Source of the DNA: Bigelowiella natans CCMP2755
Lineage: Eukaryota; Cercozoa; Chlorarachniophyceae
DNA: 20,000 nt
NCBI GenBank assembly: GCA_000320545.1
Contig: ADNK01000416.1
Coordinates: 1-20,000 of the forward strand
Direction of reading: 5' to 3'
Shown here: positions 1 through 9,334 of the stretch, in pieces
Position numbering within the stretch: position 1 is the first letter of the stretch
How the letters are laid out: each line of letters starts with the position of its first letter
The notes under the pieces: model-generated
The model's database searches: none
What the model saw: the letters and a program-made list of their open reading frames with translations, nothing else
Told to the model about the DNA's origin: nothing
Program-made: the position numbers and the translations under genes

Positions 1-161
1 TCTTCTGCCCTCGGGTGCTATCTTTCTCTGGCATTGTCTCGGGCTCTAAAGGGGGTGCCAATTACAAAAACTGCGCCCCCTCCCCCCCCCACACTTCGCG
101 TTGCAGTAAACTGGATCCTTGTCAGTCATGTCTTCCCTCCCTCAAAGCCCTAACCGCGGCG

Positions 162-162
<1 letters not shown>

Positions 163-203
<41 letters not shown>
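163..203. repeat. (TA)n microsatellite
   Basis: About 20 uninterrupted TA dinucleotides lie upstream of the RS-protein gene. No coding signal crosses it. Confidence 0.95.
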
Positions 204-205
<2 letters not shown>

Positions 206-607
206 CACATTGCGAAATAAACTCCTTGTACAGATATACAGCAGAGTAATAGACAATTGTTGTGGAATCATTATGTGTGAAGGAGGAGGACGCCATCATC
301 TTTTCTACCGGCACACCCTTGAGAGACTAAGACATGGAAAGAAAGCGAAGCAGCAGCAGGAGGAAAATCCATCGAAGGAGAAGAAAATCAATGTTGTGAA
401 CGACTAAGAATCTAAAATAGATTCCATACAGACCTACCTAACTATCTATTAACAATGTAATTTCATCAGATCAATTTTGCAAAGCCCCCCCCCCCTCCCC
501 CCCCTCCTGCAAACTTGCAAGGGGCCAGCAAAGGTATCTTTACTTACTCGCAAAATCTGATGATTTGATTGAATGACATTGGGCATACCATCTCCGATCT
601 AGATTTC
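204..607 (+). other. Upstream region of the RS gene: uORFs, poly-C tract
   Basis: No confident gene. A short open frame (ATG near 271, stop near 404) encodes a basic, Gln/Lys-rich peptide. In a second frame (ATG near 333) the same DNA reads as Arg/Ser-rich, like the downstream RS protein, so it could be an upstream exon of that gene. A poly-C/CT tract (486-508) sits before a TGCAAG that could be a splice acceptor. A tiny out-of-frame ORF starts with the ATG at 573 and overlaps the region just before the proposed start at 608. Confidence 0.35.
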
Positions 608-2158
608 ATGGACTTCATGTCTCAAGTACCAGGAACGAGTAACATTGCAGTGGGGGGTGCTGCTGCTTCTTCATCGGGAGCGCAAGAGAAGGGGGAAGGA
701 GAAAGAAGAGATCCTAGAGGAGGAGAAGTGGCAGCACCAGCACCGGCAGCCTCAGCCTCACACGTCGCGTCCACCTCCACACCTGATGATAATCAACACT
801 TCATCCACCCATCTCGACGAGCACGGTTTGCGAATCCTCCTCCCCCCTCGAGTAGTAGTAATACTAGCAGCAGGGGCAGCATGGGTCGTGAAACTACTGT
901 AGCAGGTTATTCAAGGATAACAGCTCCGGTTTACCCGCAGTATGATAGGAGCAGCGGCGGACGTGCAGGTGGTGGTGGTGGTGGTCATCGTTTTTCAGGC
1001 AGTAGTCATAGCCATCGAAGGGACACTGCATCAGGGAGGGGGGGGAGACCATCTTCCCGTTCGAGGTCTCGATCGCGCTCTACCTCACGCTCAAGGCGAG
1101 GTGACAAGAGGCGACGTAGAGGACGAAGACGTGGCAGCAGCAGTCGGTCACCACCGGGGGGGGGGGGGGGGCGTTCGCGAAGCCGAGAAAGAAGGCCTCA
1201 GTTTGTGAATCGTGACGGCAACGATGTAGATGAGTTTGGAAGATCTATTCCTTCTATGTCGAAACAAGAAAACCCGTCCAAAGACGAGCCATTATCGTCT
1301 ACAACAGCTTCGGCAGCAGTAGCAGCAGGAGGAGGAGGAGAGTGTCCTCCTCACCACCAGAGTCAGAGCGCAGCAGCAACAACAATAACCGGCACCAAGA
1401 ACGGAAGAGACGATAATAATAACGATGATGATGATGGTAATGCCCATCGCGCTCCTTCCCATAGTCCTCGAGAGGGCCAAAGTAGCAATCGGCGAAGAGG
1501 GAGACGGAAAGCACGCAAGAAGCATGGCAAGAGGCGTGGACGAAGATCAGCTTCGTCGTCGTCATCGTCTTCTTCCTCCAACAGATCACGTAGCAGCAGT
1601 AGTAACAGCAGCAGCAGCAGCAGTAGTGGATCTCATGCCTCCAGGTCCAACAAACGAAGAGGTTCTCGATCAAGGAGGCGGGGAAGTAGAAGTAGCACTC
1701 AGAAGGCGCGTCGCTCATCCAACTTTTCGGATGTACCCCCTCCAAATCAACATCTCAATGCTCTGGCCTCCTCCTCTGGCGCTGGTGGTAGTGGCAATGC
1801 TGGGGATAGCAAATCTATCCTTCACCCGCAACTTCAACCTCACGTGATGTACGGTAATAATAATACTGGCCTACAACCAAGCCAGGGACTCATCAGCAGC
1901 CCTCTTCTTGGAAATCACCACGTACCCACCGCTTCGAATAATAGTAATACGGGGGGGGCTATGGGAATGACATGGGGTCGGCGAGGAGGGAGGGCACATA
2001 GAGGACGGGGCGGTCGCGTTACAGCAGGTGGTCAGGCGTTGGGAGTAGTAGGGTATGGAGGACGTGGCCGAGGGGGTGGATATCCGGGGTCCTCCTTTCA
2101 TCCTGGAATGCAACCTCCGGGAATGAACAACTTTGATCAGCATCTTCCCAGACAATGA
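608..2158 (+). CDS. RS- and RGG-rich low-complexity protein
   Basis: A single open frame of 516 codons, starting at the first in-frame ATG after an in-frame TGA at 566-568; an upstream exon spliced in at CTAG (599-602) is possible. Visible features: a Ser/Gly/Pro-rich N-terminal part; a first Arg/Ser block with repeated SR dipeptides (about 1050-1190); a short non-repetitive stretch containing DEFGRSIP; a second RS block with long Ser runs (about 1490-1710); and a C-terminal Gly/Arg region with RGG and GRG motifs (about 1970-2090). RS plus RGG composition is typical of nuclear RNA-binding and splicing or speckle proteins, and RS blocks are usual targets of SR kinases. No RRM or zinc finger is visible, so a specific family is not assigned. 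The frame stays open through a 16-G run at 1156-1171, which supports real coding but is prone to sequencing or replication error. Confidence 0.7.
   Translation: MDFMSQVPGTSNIAVGGAAASSSGAQEKGEGERRDPRGGEVAAPAPAASASHVASTSTPDDNQHFIHPSRRARFANPPPPSSSSNTSSRGSMGRETTVAGYSRITAPVYPQYDRSSGGRAGGGGGGHRFSGSSHSHRRDTASGRGGRPSSRSRSRSRSTSRSRRGDKRRRRGRRRGSSSRSPPGGGGGRSRSRERRPQFVNRDGNDVDEFGRSIPSMSKQENPSKDEPLSSTTASAAVAAGGGGECPPHHQSQSAAATTITGTKNGRDDNNNDDDDGNAHRAPSHSPREGQSSNRRRGRRKARKKHGKRRGRRSASSSSSSSSSNRSRSSSSNSSSSSSSGSHASRSNKRRGSRSRRRGSRSSTQKARRSSNFSDVPPPNQHLNALASSSGAGGSGNAGDSKSILHPQLQPHVMYGNNNTGLQPSQGLISSPLLGNHHVPTASNNSNTGGAMGMTWGRRGGRAHRGRGGRVTAGGQALGVVGYGGRGRGGGYPGSSFHPGMQPPGMNNFDQHLPRQ
1156..1171. repeat. 16-base poly-G run inside the RS coding region
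   Basis: An unbroken run of 16 G encodes consecutive glycines within the RS protein. Any one- or two-base change in its length would shift the frame of the C-terminal two thirds. Confidence 0.95.
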
Positions 2159-3203
2159 ATGCAATATCCTTTGATGTTACGATTATGCATGTGCATCGCT
2201 GCAAAAACTATAGAAAACTTCTGACTATCATTTTCATGCAGTAAGCATGTAGTGTTCTCCAACGGCTTCCAAGGAGGCATGTGAGTTGCCAACTCACATG
2301 CTCCGCGATCCGCGCGAGCTGGCACATGTGGTTTCAGCAACATGATGTGATGAAATGTCGAAATCGCGATGCGATGCGATGGCTGTGCTGCATGGTACTT
2401 GACACACTGCGTCGTGTCTGATGGTGGATGACAACTTGAGCTCACAAACACATCTATAGACATCGAGCTGATTGCACATGCACCTTGCAACGCAGGCGCA
2501 CACAACTTCCAAATCTAGAAATGTGGCTAGCGCGTGCTAGCGTGCGCTTTCCGTCAATGTGATCTGTAGTGATGACGGCATGCAACTAGGCTAGAAGCCC
2601 GCGAGCACGCAGCGCAACAACAAACACTACTGATAGAACGACACTGCTAGACTGACTGGCACACAGTGTATTCCTAGCAGACCCAAGTACGTGGTACGCA
2701 TGCAAGCATGCGCATTGCGACACTAGTATAAGTTCTAGCCATGAGCCTAGCAGTTGACTTGACCAACACATGACACATATATGGCTAGATGGATCAGGCA
2801 CATCTAGACATGCACATCTAGATATCACCATGAACAGACTACATTAATTCGTGCATACCAATGCATTATAGCATCAATTTTTGGTGGGCACGGGCGGGGA
2901 GACATCGTGTGTGTTAATTGCATCAAGTTAGCAAGCCTTGCGTTGGCTAGCTTGTCCGATTCACCGCGCGCACAGCAATAAGCGCGGGCAAACAAGCAGG
3001 CAAACAAAGTGGGTGGCCCAGCAATGACAATCCATTTCCGGAACTCGAATACGCGTTTTTGTGGCAATATCTTATGATCTTCTGTCTCGGATCGAATGCA
3101 TGAGCGCGCACCGATGCAATGTGCACGCACGGCGGAAATCAATCTGGTGTGTGTTTCGATGAAAATATCTACGCACGCACACTGGACTAGATCTTCATCC
3201 TAA
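2159..3203. other. Convergent intergenic region rich in CTAG palindromes
   Basis: It lies between the 3' end of the RS gene (+) and the 3' end of the Cys-rich gene (-). I see no exon with supported splice sites and no canonical AATAAA directly after either stop. Between 2527 and 2821 CTAG occurs 12 times, often within GCTAGC or TCTAGA contexts, and GCATGC-type palindromes are frequent (for example near 2698-2712). Confidence 0.6.
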
Positions 3204-3982
3204 CTATTGCATGTTCTGTTCCTCCATCGGGCTTGGGATTTTCAGGTGCTTCATGATTGCAGCCACACTAGCCTCGACCCTGGCAACCTTGGCCAGAAGC
3301 TCGTTCATGTTTCTGTGTAGTTCCATGGTCTTCTTCATCTGGCCGATGTCACCGCGGGCACGGGCACGCTTTTTGAGCTCCTCGACAATCTGGAGAACAC
3401 AAGTGCTTTCAGATTTGCGACGATGATGCCATGCATGGGGTCGCGCTGCTCTCTGACTGTTCTTTTCGATTCTTCCAAATGATCGATCGGTGCGGCGGAA
3501 AGAAATGCATGCAAACGAGAGCACCACAAACCTCGGTGGTAACTTTTTGGTCGCCACAGCAGCCGATTATGAACGGAGTCTCATTTTCGTGAAAGAATCC
3601 AGGGTTGATCGCGGGGCAGCAACAACACTCCTTCACTTCACCTATACCCGAGAGTTCGCCGTAGGGGTAAACCTCTTCCTGGCCAGAGTTGCAGGCGTGC
3701 CACCTGGTGTGATGATGATTATGGCATTTCAGATGATAAACTCTCTTTTGTCAATCCCGAAATGCACGGAGGAAAGAAAGAAGAAGGCACTTTTCAATGG
3801 CTCTGGGGGAGATGAAAATTGGCGGAATGATTAAACAGAACTGACCAAGACTTGTAGTGCAATTCGTCGTCCCGAAGGGTAAGGTCCTTCGTACGGCAGC
3901 AGTATAAGTCGCAGCAGCCCCGCACGTCGTAGTGCTTCACCTCGAATTGATCTTTCTGGTCGTCCATTTTCTGGTCGTCCAT
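3204..3982 (-). CDS. Conserved-looking Cys-rich protein with C-terminal coiled coil
   Basis: Proposed exons (minus strand, in order): 3982-3852, 3703-3532, 3389-3204, giving 162 residues. The second junction is strong: GAG|gtttgt to ttctccag|ATT, phase 0, which fuses the frame into TTEIVEELKKR. The first junction (phase 2, AA|gtcttg to caccag|G) is less certain. The N-terminal half has a duplicated MDDQK, then FEVKHYDVRGCCDLYCC, an acidic RDDELHY, then PYGELSGIGEVKECCCC and a PGFF segment. This pattern of CC clusters plus PYGEL suggests a small beta domain of the PH-like kind, but I cannot name it. The C-terminal third (about 60 residues) is a charged amphipathic helix, likely a coiled coil. 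I have an impression of similar proteins in algal and stramenopile genomes, but this is memory, not a search. It diverges from the + gene at 4108. Confidence 0.7.
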
Positions 3983-4107
3983 GTACCTCCTCCTTGGACT
4001 TATTGAAGCCATTCCATTGGTGGATTTTAAGACTGTAGAACTCCATATCAATATCTCATCTCTTTCGAGAACACCGTTGATCTGCTTCACATTCATTCAG
4101 TATCACC
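3983..4107. promoter_or_regulatory. Putative 125-bp bidirectional promoter
   Basis: This short interval separates the ATG of the Cys-rich gene (-) from the ATG of the small gene (+). No obvious TATA box is visible. The assignment rests on the two start codons being correct. Confidence 0.35.
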
Positions 4108-5242
4108 ATGTCGCTTTCTCAACTTTCAGGTTCCTTTCAGAAAAACGTTTGCCGGGACTCCAGAGTTTCAGCCAAGATTGATTGACGCTCCTGACAAAAA
4201 GGGTTCAGCATCTACGCAGAATTCAAATTTAAACATAAAATGGCATTGATTTCTTTGCTAAGACAAGGTGCTGCGCCATGTCGCTCCTATCGAGCAAATT
4301 GTGACCATTTGTTGGATACGAAATGAAAATTAGTGCTCTATTAATGGAGCACCCCTCCTGGTCTGTATCACAACAAATGCCCCCGCTGTTGTTCCACATT
4401 CTCCGACCACTTGCTACTGCTGCTGCCAAATGTATGAGTTGAGCCATCACTCTTTTTGCATTCGCTCGTTCTCGCCAATGTAAGAATCACAAACTAAGCA
4501 CAAATAGTGGAACAGTGCTTACGTGTGAACCTTCATGTACAAGTGTAAGTGTGTGTGTGTGTGTGTGTGTGCGTGTGAGTTGCGCGATGCATTACACTTT
4601 GATGTGAAATGATAGGAGAAATTCAAGTCTGAAGATGCCATGCGAAATGTTAATAAACCTTCATTTCCTACTCCTCCTCCTTCTCCTCCTCTTCCTCTTC
4701 CTTCGTCTCTCCTCTCTCTCTCTCTTCCCCCTTGAAGCGAGTGGGTGTGGTAGAACTCACCGAGGCTATTCAAAGCACGGTACCTACCCTTTCCATTGAG
4801 ATTAAACACTAACGAATGCTCACGAGAACCATAAATATCCACTCTCTCTATTTTTGACAATAAGAAGTGGGTGGGTCACACAGAGGAAAAGAGTGGCGCA
4901 TGCACGCACGCAGAATGTCGTACTTACTCTTTAACGCTCCTCTATGTATCTATCAGACGGTACAGGAGTTACGTAAGACGCACAAAGAAGGGAAGCGTCC
5001 TGCAGGTCCATTGTTTAATTGGTGAGGGTCTAAATGATTTGTTCAATTCTTGACGCGCAGGTAGTTGCAGAGCACTATCTGCGTGGCGTCATATTGTGTG
5101 AGCCGGCTCTTTGCATGGTATTAGAATTCCTTTTTACAAATCCACAAATTGTCTATGATGATTGGTCCTTGTCTCTCGCAGGAATGCAACTCGGAAGCCG
5201 TCATTCTGGATGGCAGCGAGGGAGGAGTACCCGAATACTTAA
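4108..5242 (+). CDS. Small unrecognised protein, five predicted exons
   Basis: Proposed exons: 4108-4164, 4738-4779, 4957-5005, 5061-5097, 5182-5242, giving 81 residues with phases 0, 0, 1, 2. Support: the start context is atcaccATG; the second exon follows a roughly 60-base pyrimidine tract (4677-4737); acceptors tatcag, gcgcag and ctcgcag precede open stretches; and an AATAAA lies at 5288-5293, 46 bases after the stop. Recognisable bits are VVELTEAIQST, QELRKTHKEGKRP and AWRHIVNATRKPSFW. No domain is identified. The third intron would be only 55 bases, the last two exons are open in other frames, and a minus-strand ORF (ATG at 5401) overlaps the 3' end, so the model is tentative. Confidence 0.4.
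4549..4571. repeat. (GT)n microsatellite
   Basis: Dinucleotide repeat within the first predicted intron of the small + gene. Confidence 0.9.
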
Positions 5243-5287
5243 TCCATAATACGAACGTTTGCCTTTCACCAGATCGACGTTATCGAG

Positions 5288-5293
5288 AATAAA
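5288..5293 (+). terminator. Candidate polyadenylation signal AATAAA
   Basis: Canonical hexamer 46 bases after the predicted stop of the small + gene. Confidence 0.4.
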
Positions 5294-7075
5294 ACATTCG
5301 GAAATAATGCCATTCTCATGCAGGTGGCAAGAGCCATCACGTGTTGCCCATACTTGCCGCGCACTGAAACTCAAACGTCCCAGCTGGCCAGCTTTCGACA
5401 TGGAATTATTAGATGCGACACAGCTAGCTAGCTAGACAGTGTCAGCAGGGCAATCTTTCGGAGTCACAGAGACTTTGTGTTCAAAACATATCACTGCCAC
5501 CATCACACTTGGGCAGAACGCTGATACGTTGTTAACGAATGGTGATTGCTAAGCAGCCGGGATGCGTGGTTAGATCTCCTTGCGAATCTAGCATCACGTT
5601 TGTTACATTGAAGTGCTGCGCAAGTCCAACAGTAGCGAGGCGTATCCTTGGAGAACACAGGTGCTGCAGATGAGTACCAAACAATGGAGATTTGTTTTCA
5701 TGCACACCGCCCGGCCAGCTCCAAGCTAGCAAGGTGTTGAACAGAGTTGCACGTCATCGCCATCACGCGACTCACGCGCATGTGTCATTGCATGATGATG
5801 ACCGCTACGCCGCTGACTCGCGCATGCATGTTGCATGCACAAGCGCACGGTTGCACGCAACTAGCCAACTGGCCCACGTACTAGCCGATCAAGCAGCACA
5901 AAATCCCTTTGTGACTTGATGGTACATGACTTCAAGCCTTATTCGTGATTGTTTCGAACGACGATCATGCACTCCGAAACCAGGAAATGAATGTTTCTGT
6001 CACTCTGTACATCGTACCAACTCTATGCTGACTCTCGCTAGTACATTCAGAAGAGCTGGCTTCCTGCAAATCTTGTGTGTAGCAATTTTTCATGCCGCTA
6101 TCCACCTTATTTTCATTCCGCCCTTCCCCAAACTCCACAGTGGGTTCTAGGATTATGAAAAAACGCGTGAATGCCAGAAGGAGCCACAGAATCCAAGAAG
6201 ACAATTGCGCATAAATGTATTGTTTTCACACGCTAGAAGAATTACCTGTGTTCTGTGCTTCTGATGGGACTCTTGTATTATCCTGAATGGTGGATGTAGG
6301 TGTTTCTATATGGTATTATCATCCATAACCAATTTATGGGTATAATGCGAATGTTATTCGTAAAATCACCCCGTTGAAGGTAGATTCAACTTCTGTATCA
6401 ACGCTCTCAAGATTTAGTATCTGAAGAGAAGCAATATGAACACGTCAGAAGAAACCAGTGGTACATACACTTTACAGGTTAAATACTAAGATTTCATTTG
6501 GAACTGAATCGATTAGAAAGTACATCGGTATGATGATTTCTACCTGACGAGCGAAATCGTTCGAGTTTAAAATGTTTAAGTGCCGAGTGTAGTTCGAGTG
6601 CGAGATACGCCATATTTCTACCAAAAAAATGACTTTAGGATAAGATATAAAGTCGCGAAATGTTATTAAAAATAAATTTCGAGAATGCAGCTCTTACGAT
6701 GCTTCTCAGGGTCGCTCGTACCACCGGTGGCCCTTTGTAAAACGTTGATTTAGTATATCGAGTAGTCGTATCGATGAAAATAGCCATGATGACGAGATAA
6801 TCGTGTGGACATGATGAAGATGATGATGACATCGATGAAGATCTGGATGTGTGGTGTGTTTTTGTATGAATAACCGTATGCAGCGTTTGATCAATCCTAT
6901 GTCTGAGCTCACCTGGATGATGCGTGTATATGTGCATGCGTACTGTATATTAATGTGCACTGGGCATGAATAATTGTATGTCCTTTTTAACTTAGGACTA
7001 ACTCAAGGATTCTATCTCGCTATTCCGTTGTTTTCGTTGTGTAATCTGAAACTTATTGTAAATTTCTTGAAAGTG
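5294..7075. other. Region without a supported gene
   Basis: It holds short open stretches on both strands. One pair at about 5540-5660 reads as protein-like on either strand (+ from an ATG at 5540, - ending near 5532), and a Ser-rich minus stretch lies near 6010-6070 behind a TTTGCAG. None joins to a neighbour with a consistent phase, so none is called. CTAG tetramers recur (5422-5434 tandem, 5587, 5725, 5862). From about 6250 the DNA becomes more AT-rich. Confidence 0.5.
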
Positions 7076-7740
7076 TTATATAGAATCTAGCACAAACAGC
7101 TCCTTCTCATAAATTGGATCTTGTTCTGTGACTACTAAAGCCGTAGATTAGAAAATGAGCTTTCGAAGGCGATCTTAAAATACATAGTTTATAGTTTCCA
7201 AGGATGACATTACCAGTACGAGAACCACCGAACTCAAATCAGTCAATCTGATCGAAAACAATAAAGAACTCATGCAAAAAGTGAAGAATGGAATGCAGGC
7301 CAACTGTATCATAACATGTATGTGTTTAGCTTGGTGATGAAGGGTAAATTGTCATCAACCAATGGATACATTTATTGATTTCATTACAAACTCGTCTATG
7401 AATTTCCGAATTTGGACCTGGGGATGTGCATCGCTATAACATCGTCGGCTTTGAGGTTGCTTCCACTATAAGCGACAACATATCCTGATTGGTTTGTGAT
7501 GAATACGTTAAGATCGAATTCAGGTTTTATATCGCCTATACAAACGTTTGAAATGTGGTAAGGGTAATGTCTCGTTCGTCATGGAAGACTGCCATCTATT
7601 TGTTTTTTGTTGGCATATTCTCTGAGTGTAGTCCCTGGTTTGACTGGAATACCTTCATTCGTACGACAAGCCAACGGATTTTCCAACCGTGGATGTTGAC
7701 CTAAGAGGAGCCGTGCCACATGATGAAACGTAGAAGTGCT

Positions 7741-7802
<62 letters not shown>

Positions 7803-8676
7803 TCTCTCTTTCTCTGTACGTACACAAAAACACACATTAATATTTGTGCATGTATTCCTCATGCGTTATTTACGACGTGACCATCATCTCCAGGGCTGAA
7901 TTCAGGAGAGTGATCAAAAACAAGAATGGAGTTTTGCAGCAAATTATTTTCTTCCAGAAAATCTGTAATTTTTTCCTTTAGCTCTTGCCGACTCAACTTC
8001 CACTAATGAGAAATGATTTATCTCTTATTAAATTGGATACACGTTCATACTCCACCCCCTCGCTATCGCTTTATATGTCTCGATCCCTCGAAAATTTCCT
8101 TCTCTCTTTTCTAACCTTACAATTCTATATAAAATATGGGATTTGGAACGGGGGAGAAAGGCTTACCCTGATGAGAGGGGCCCCTCGGACATTCTCGCAG
8201 TCGATGAGCAGCAAACATGGGCGAGAGCGTCGGCGCTCCTTTCTACGATTAAGGCGAAAGTTTACAGTGCGAAATTCCAAGAGTGACTTTTCCTTCCGGT
8301 TTTTAATATATACAACTGTTTTAAGAAAAGAATAACCCCCTTGCGCTTGCAAACCTCAGAGCTGAAGCAGTATTCTTCTTATTGCCTTTCTTAGCTGCAT
8401 GTGCTGTTGGAGCCTTTTTGTGATATGAAAGCAACGGTCCGATTCAGTTTCACGCTTGTATTAATCATTGACGTGTAAATAACATGAATGCACCCTTCCT
8501 CTGAATAGAACTTTGTGAAGTCGCCGGCATCTTGCGTGGGTGGAAATTGGCATCGAGGAGGGAAGCGGTGTGCAATAATCGAGCAGTCTTGGAGCCGTAA
8601 AAAGGCCAGTTAATGGTAGAATTTTGAGGAGGAGGCACAAAATTTGAATCTTTCCTGCATTATCTCCTCCGATCAT
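7076..8676 (-). CDS. NYN/PIN-fold nuclease-like protein with plastid-type presequence (YacP/Rae1-like?)
   Basis: Proposed exons: 8676-8494, 8413-8355, 8242-8167, 8002-7882, 7484-7418, 7247-7214, and tentatively 7134-7076. Phases agree for the first six (0, 2, 0, 1, 2); the join to the last exon does not fit by eye, so the C-terminus is unresolved. The N-terminus has a hydrophobic stretch (ILCLLLKILPLTGLF) followed by TAPRLL and a basic Ser/Thr/Lys/Arg-rich segment, like a signal peptide plus transit peptide. The domain then shows LLLIDCENVRG (first strand and catalytic-type Asp), a helix, ILVFD, YVVAYSGSNLKADDVI and VVLVL/VTEQD. This order (IDxEN..VFD..V.YS....ADD.I..VT..D) is that of NYN/PIN-like RNases. 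YacP/Rae1, a ribosome-associated mRNA endonuclease in Bacillus with plastid relatives, is the closest pattern I know. RNase activity and plastid location are inferences. Confidence 0.65.
7745..7802. repeat. Compound (TC)n(TG)n microsatellite
   Basis: About 20 TC units run directly into about 8 TG units, inside the fourth intron of the NYN-like gene. Confidence 0.95.
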
Positions 8677-9334
8677 TCTCTACAATCCTGATAACTAACA
8701 CAATGACTGAGCTTGTACGTTCCAAACCCCATTCTTCGGTACACTCCACGAGAAGGATTTTGCTTCCGAGTGGAGCATTATCAATAGATGTCGCAGAGCA
8801 AAAATACAAGCTATTTTCAGAAATAGAACAATTGGGAAACTCCCGTTAGTATCCGCTGATCGAAACAGTAGCCCTTTTGGAGAACCTCGGGAGACAAACT
8901 TTAGATACGTCTTCGCATTTCTCCGTTCAGGTTTCCGAAACCGAAAGCTAACATGTCGCATCTGTGGTGATATTTCCGAAACCGCCTCCAGGTTGTATTA
9001 AATATAAGACATTAATTACATACGTCTTGATTTTGAAAGGAAATCGTCATAAAAGTGGATCCCGTGATGCGGACATGGTTTTTTATTCCAATCATGTGAA
9101 GACATGAGAGACATGGTAAAAGGCTATTTGGCTGTTTTTTGGATTGTCGTTTGTTTATATTAGAAGAGAACAAAGGATATTACAGTATTTTTTTTAGTTT
9201 CAAGGGAATTTTCCAAACTGAATATTTCAAATAACACTTCTCAGATTCTACGAATTTCGAGCTACATCCTATGTCGTAACTGTATAAATTCATGGGATTT
9301 TCCGTGAAGTCTTCAGAACGCGACTGGAAAACCA
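8677..9334. other. Divergent intergenic region between NYN-like and fucosyltransferase genes
   Basis: About 660 bases without a supported exon. A minus-strand open stretch at 8695-8961 has no recognisable motif. The region must contain both promoters if the two start codons are right. Confidence 0.5.
9283..9288 (+). promoter_or_regulatory. Candidate TATA box
   Basis: TATAAA about 47 bases before the proposed ATG at 9335, a plausible spacing for a short 5' UTR. No other core element was identified. Confidence 0.3.

Noticed and set aside
1299-1745. 148-codon minus ORF opposite the RS gene, poly-Cys and poly-Leu
   Set aside because: It is the mirror of Ser/Arg triplet repeats of the RS gene.
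4519-4860. Minus ORF containing VDIYGSREHSLVFNLNG with a gtgagt donor
   Set aside because: The + strand here has a long pyrimidine tract, an acceptor and a phase-matched next exon. The minus reading lacks a start codon and a neighbouring exon. Not fully excluded.
5540-5660. Plus frame starting MVIAKQPG and ending at an AG|gtgctg donor
   Set aside because: No next exon continues it without a stop, and the minus strand is equally protein-like.
7579-7833. Minus ORF with Arg-Glu and Thr-His repeats
   Set aside because: Its N-terminal half is a translated (TC)n(TG)n microsatellite; only the part below about 7740 is mentioned as a separate observation.
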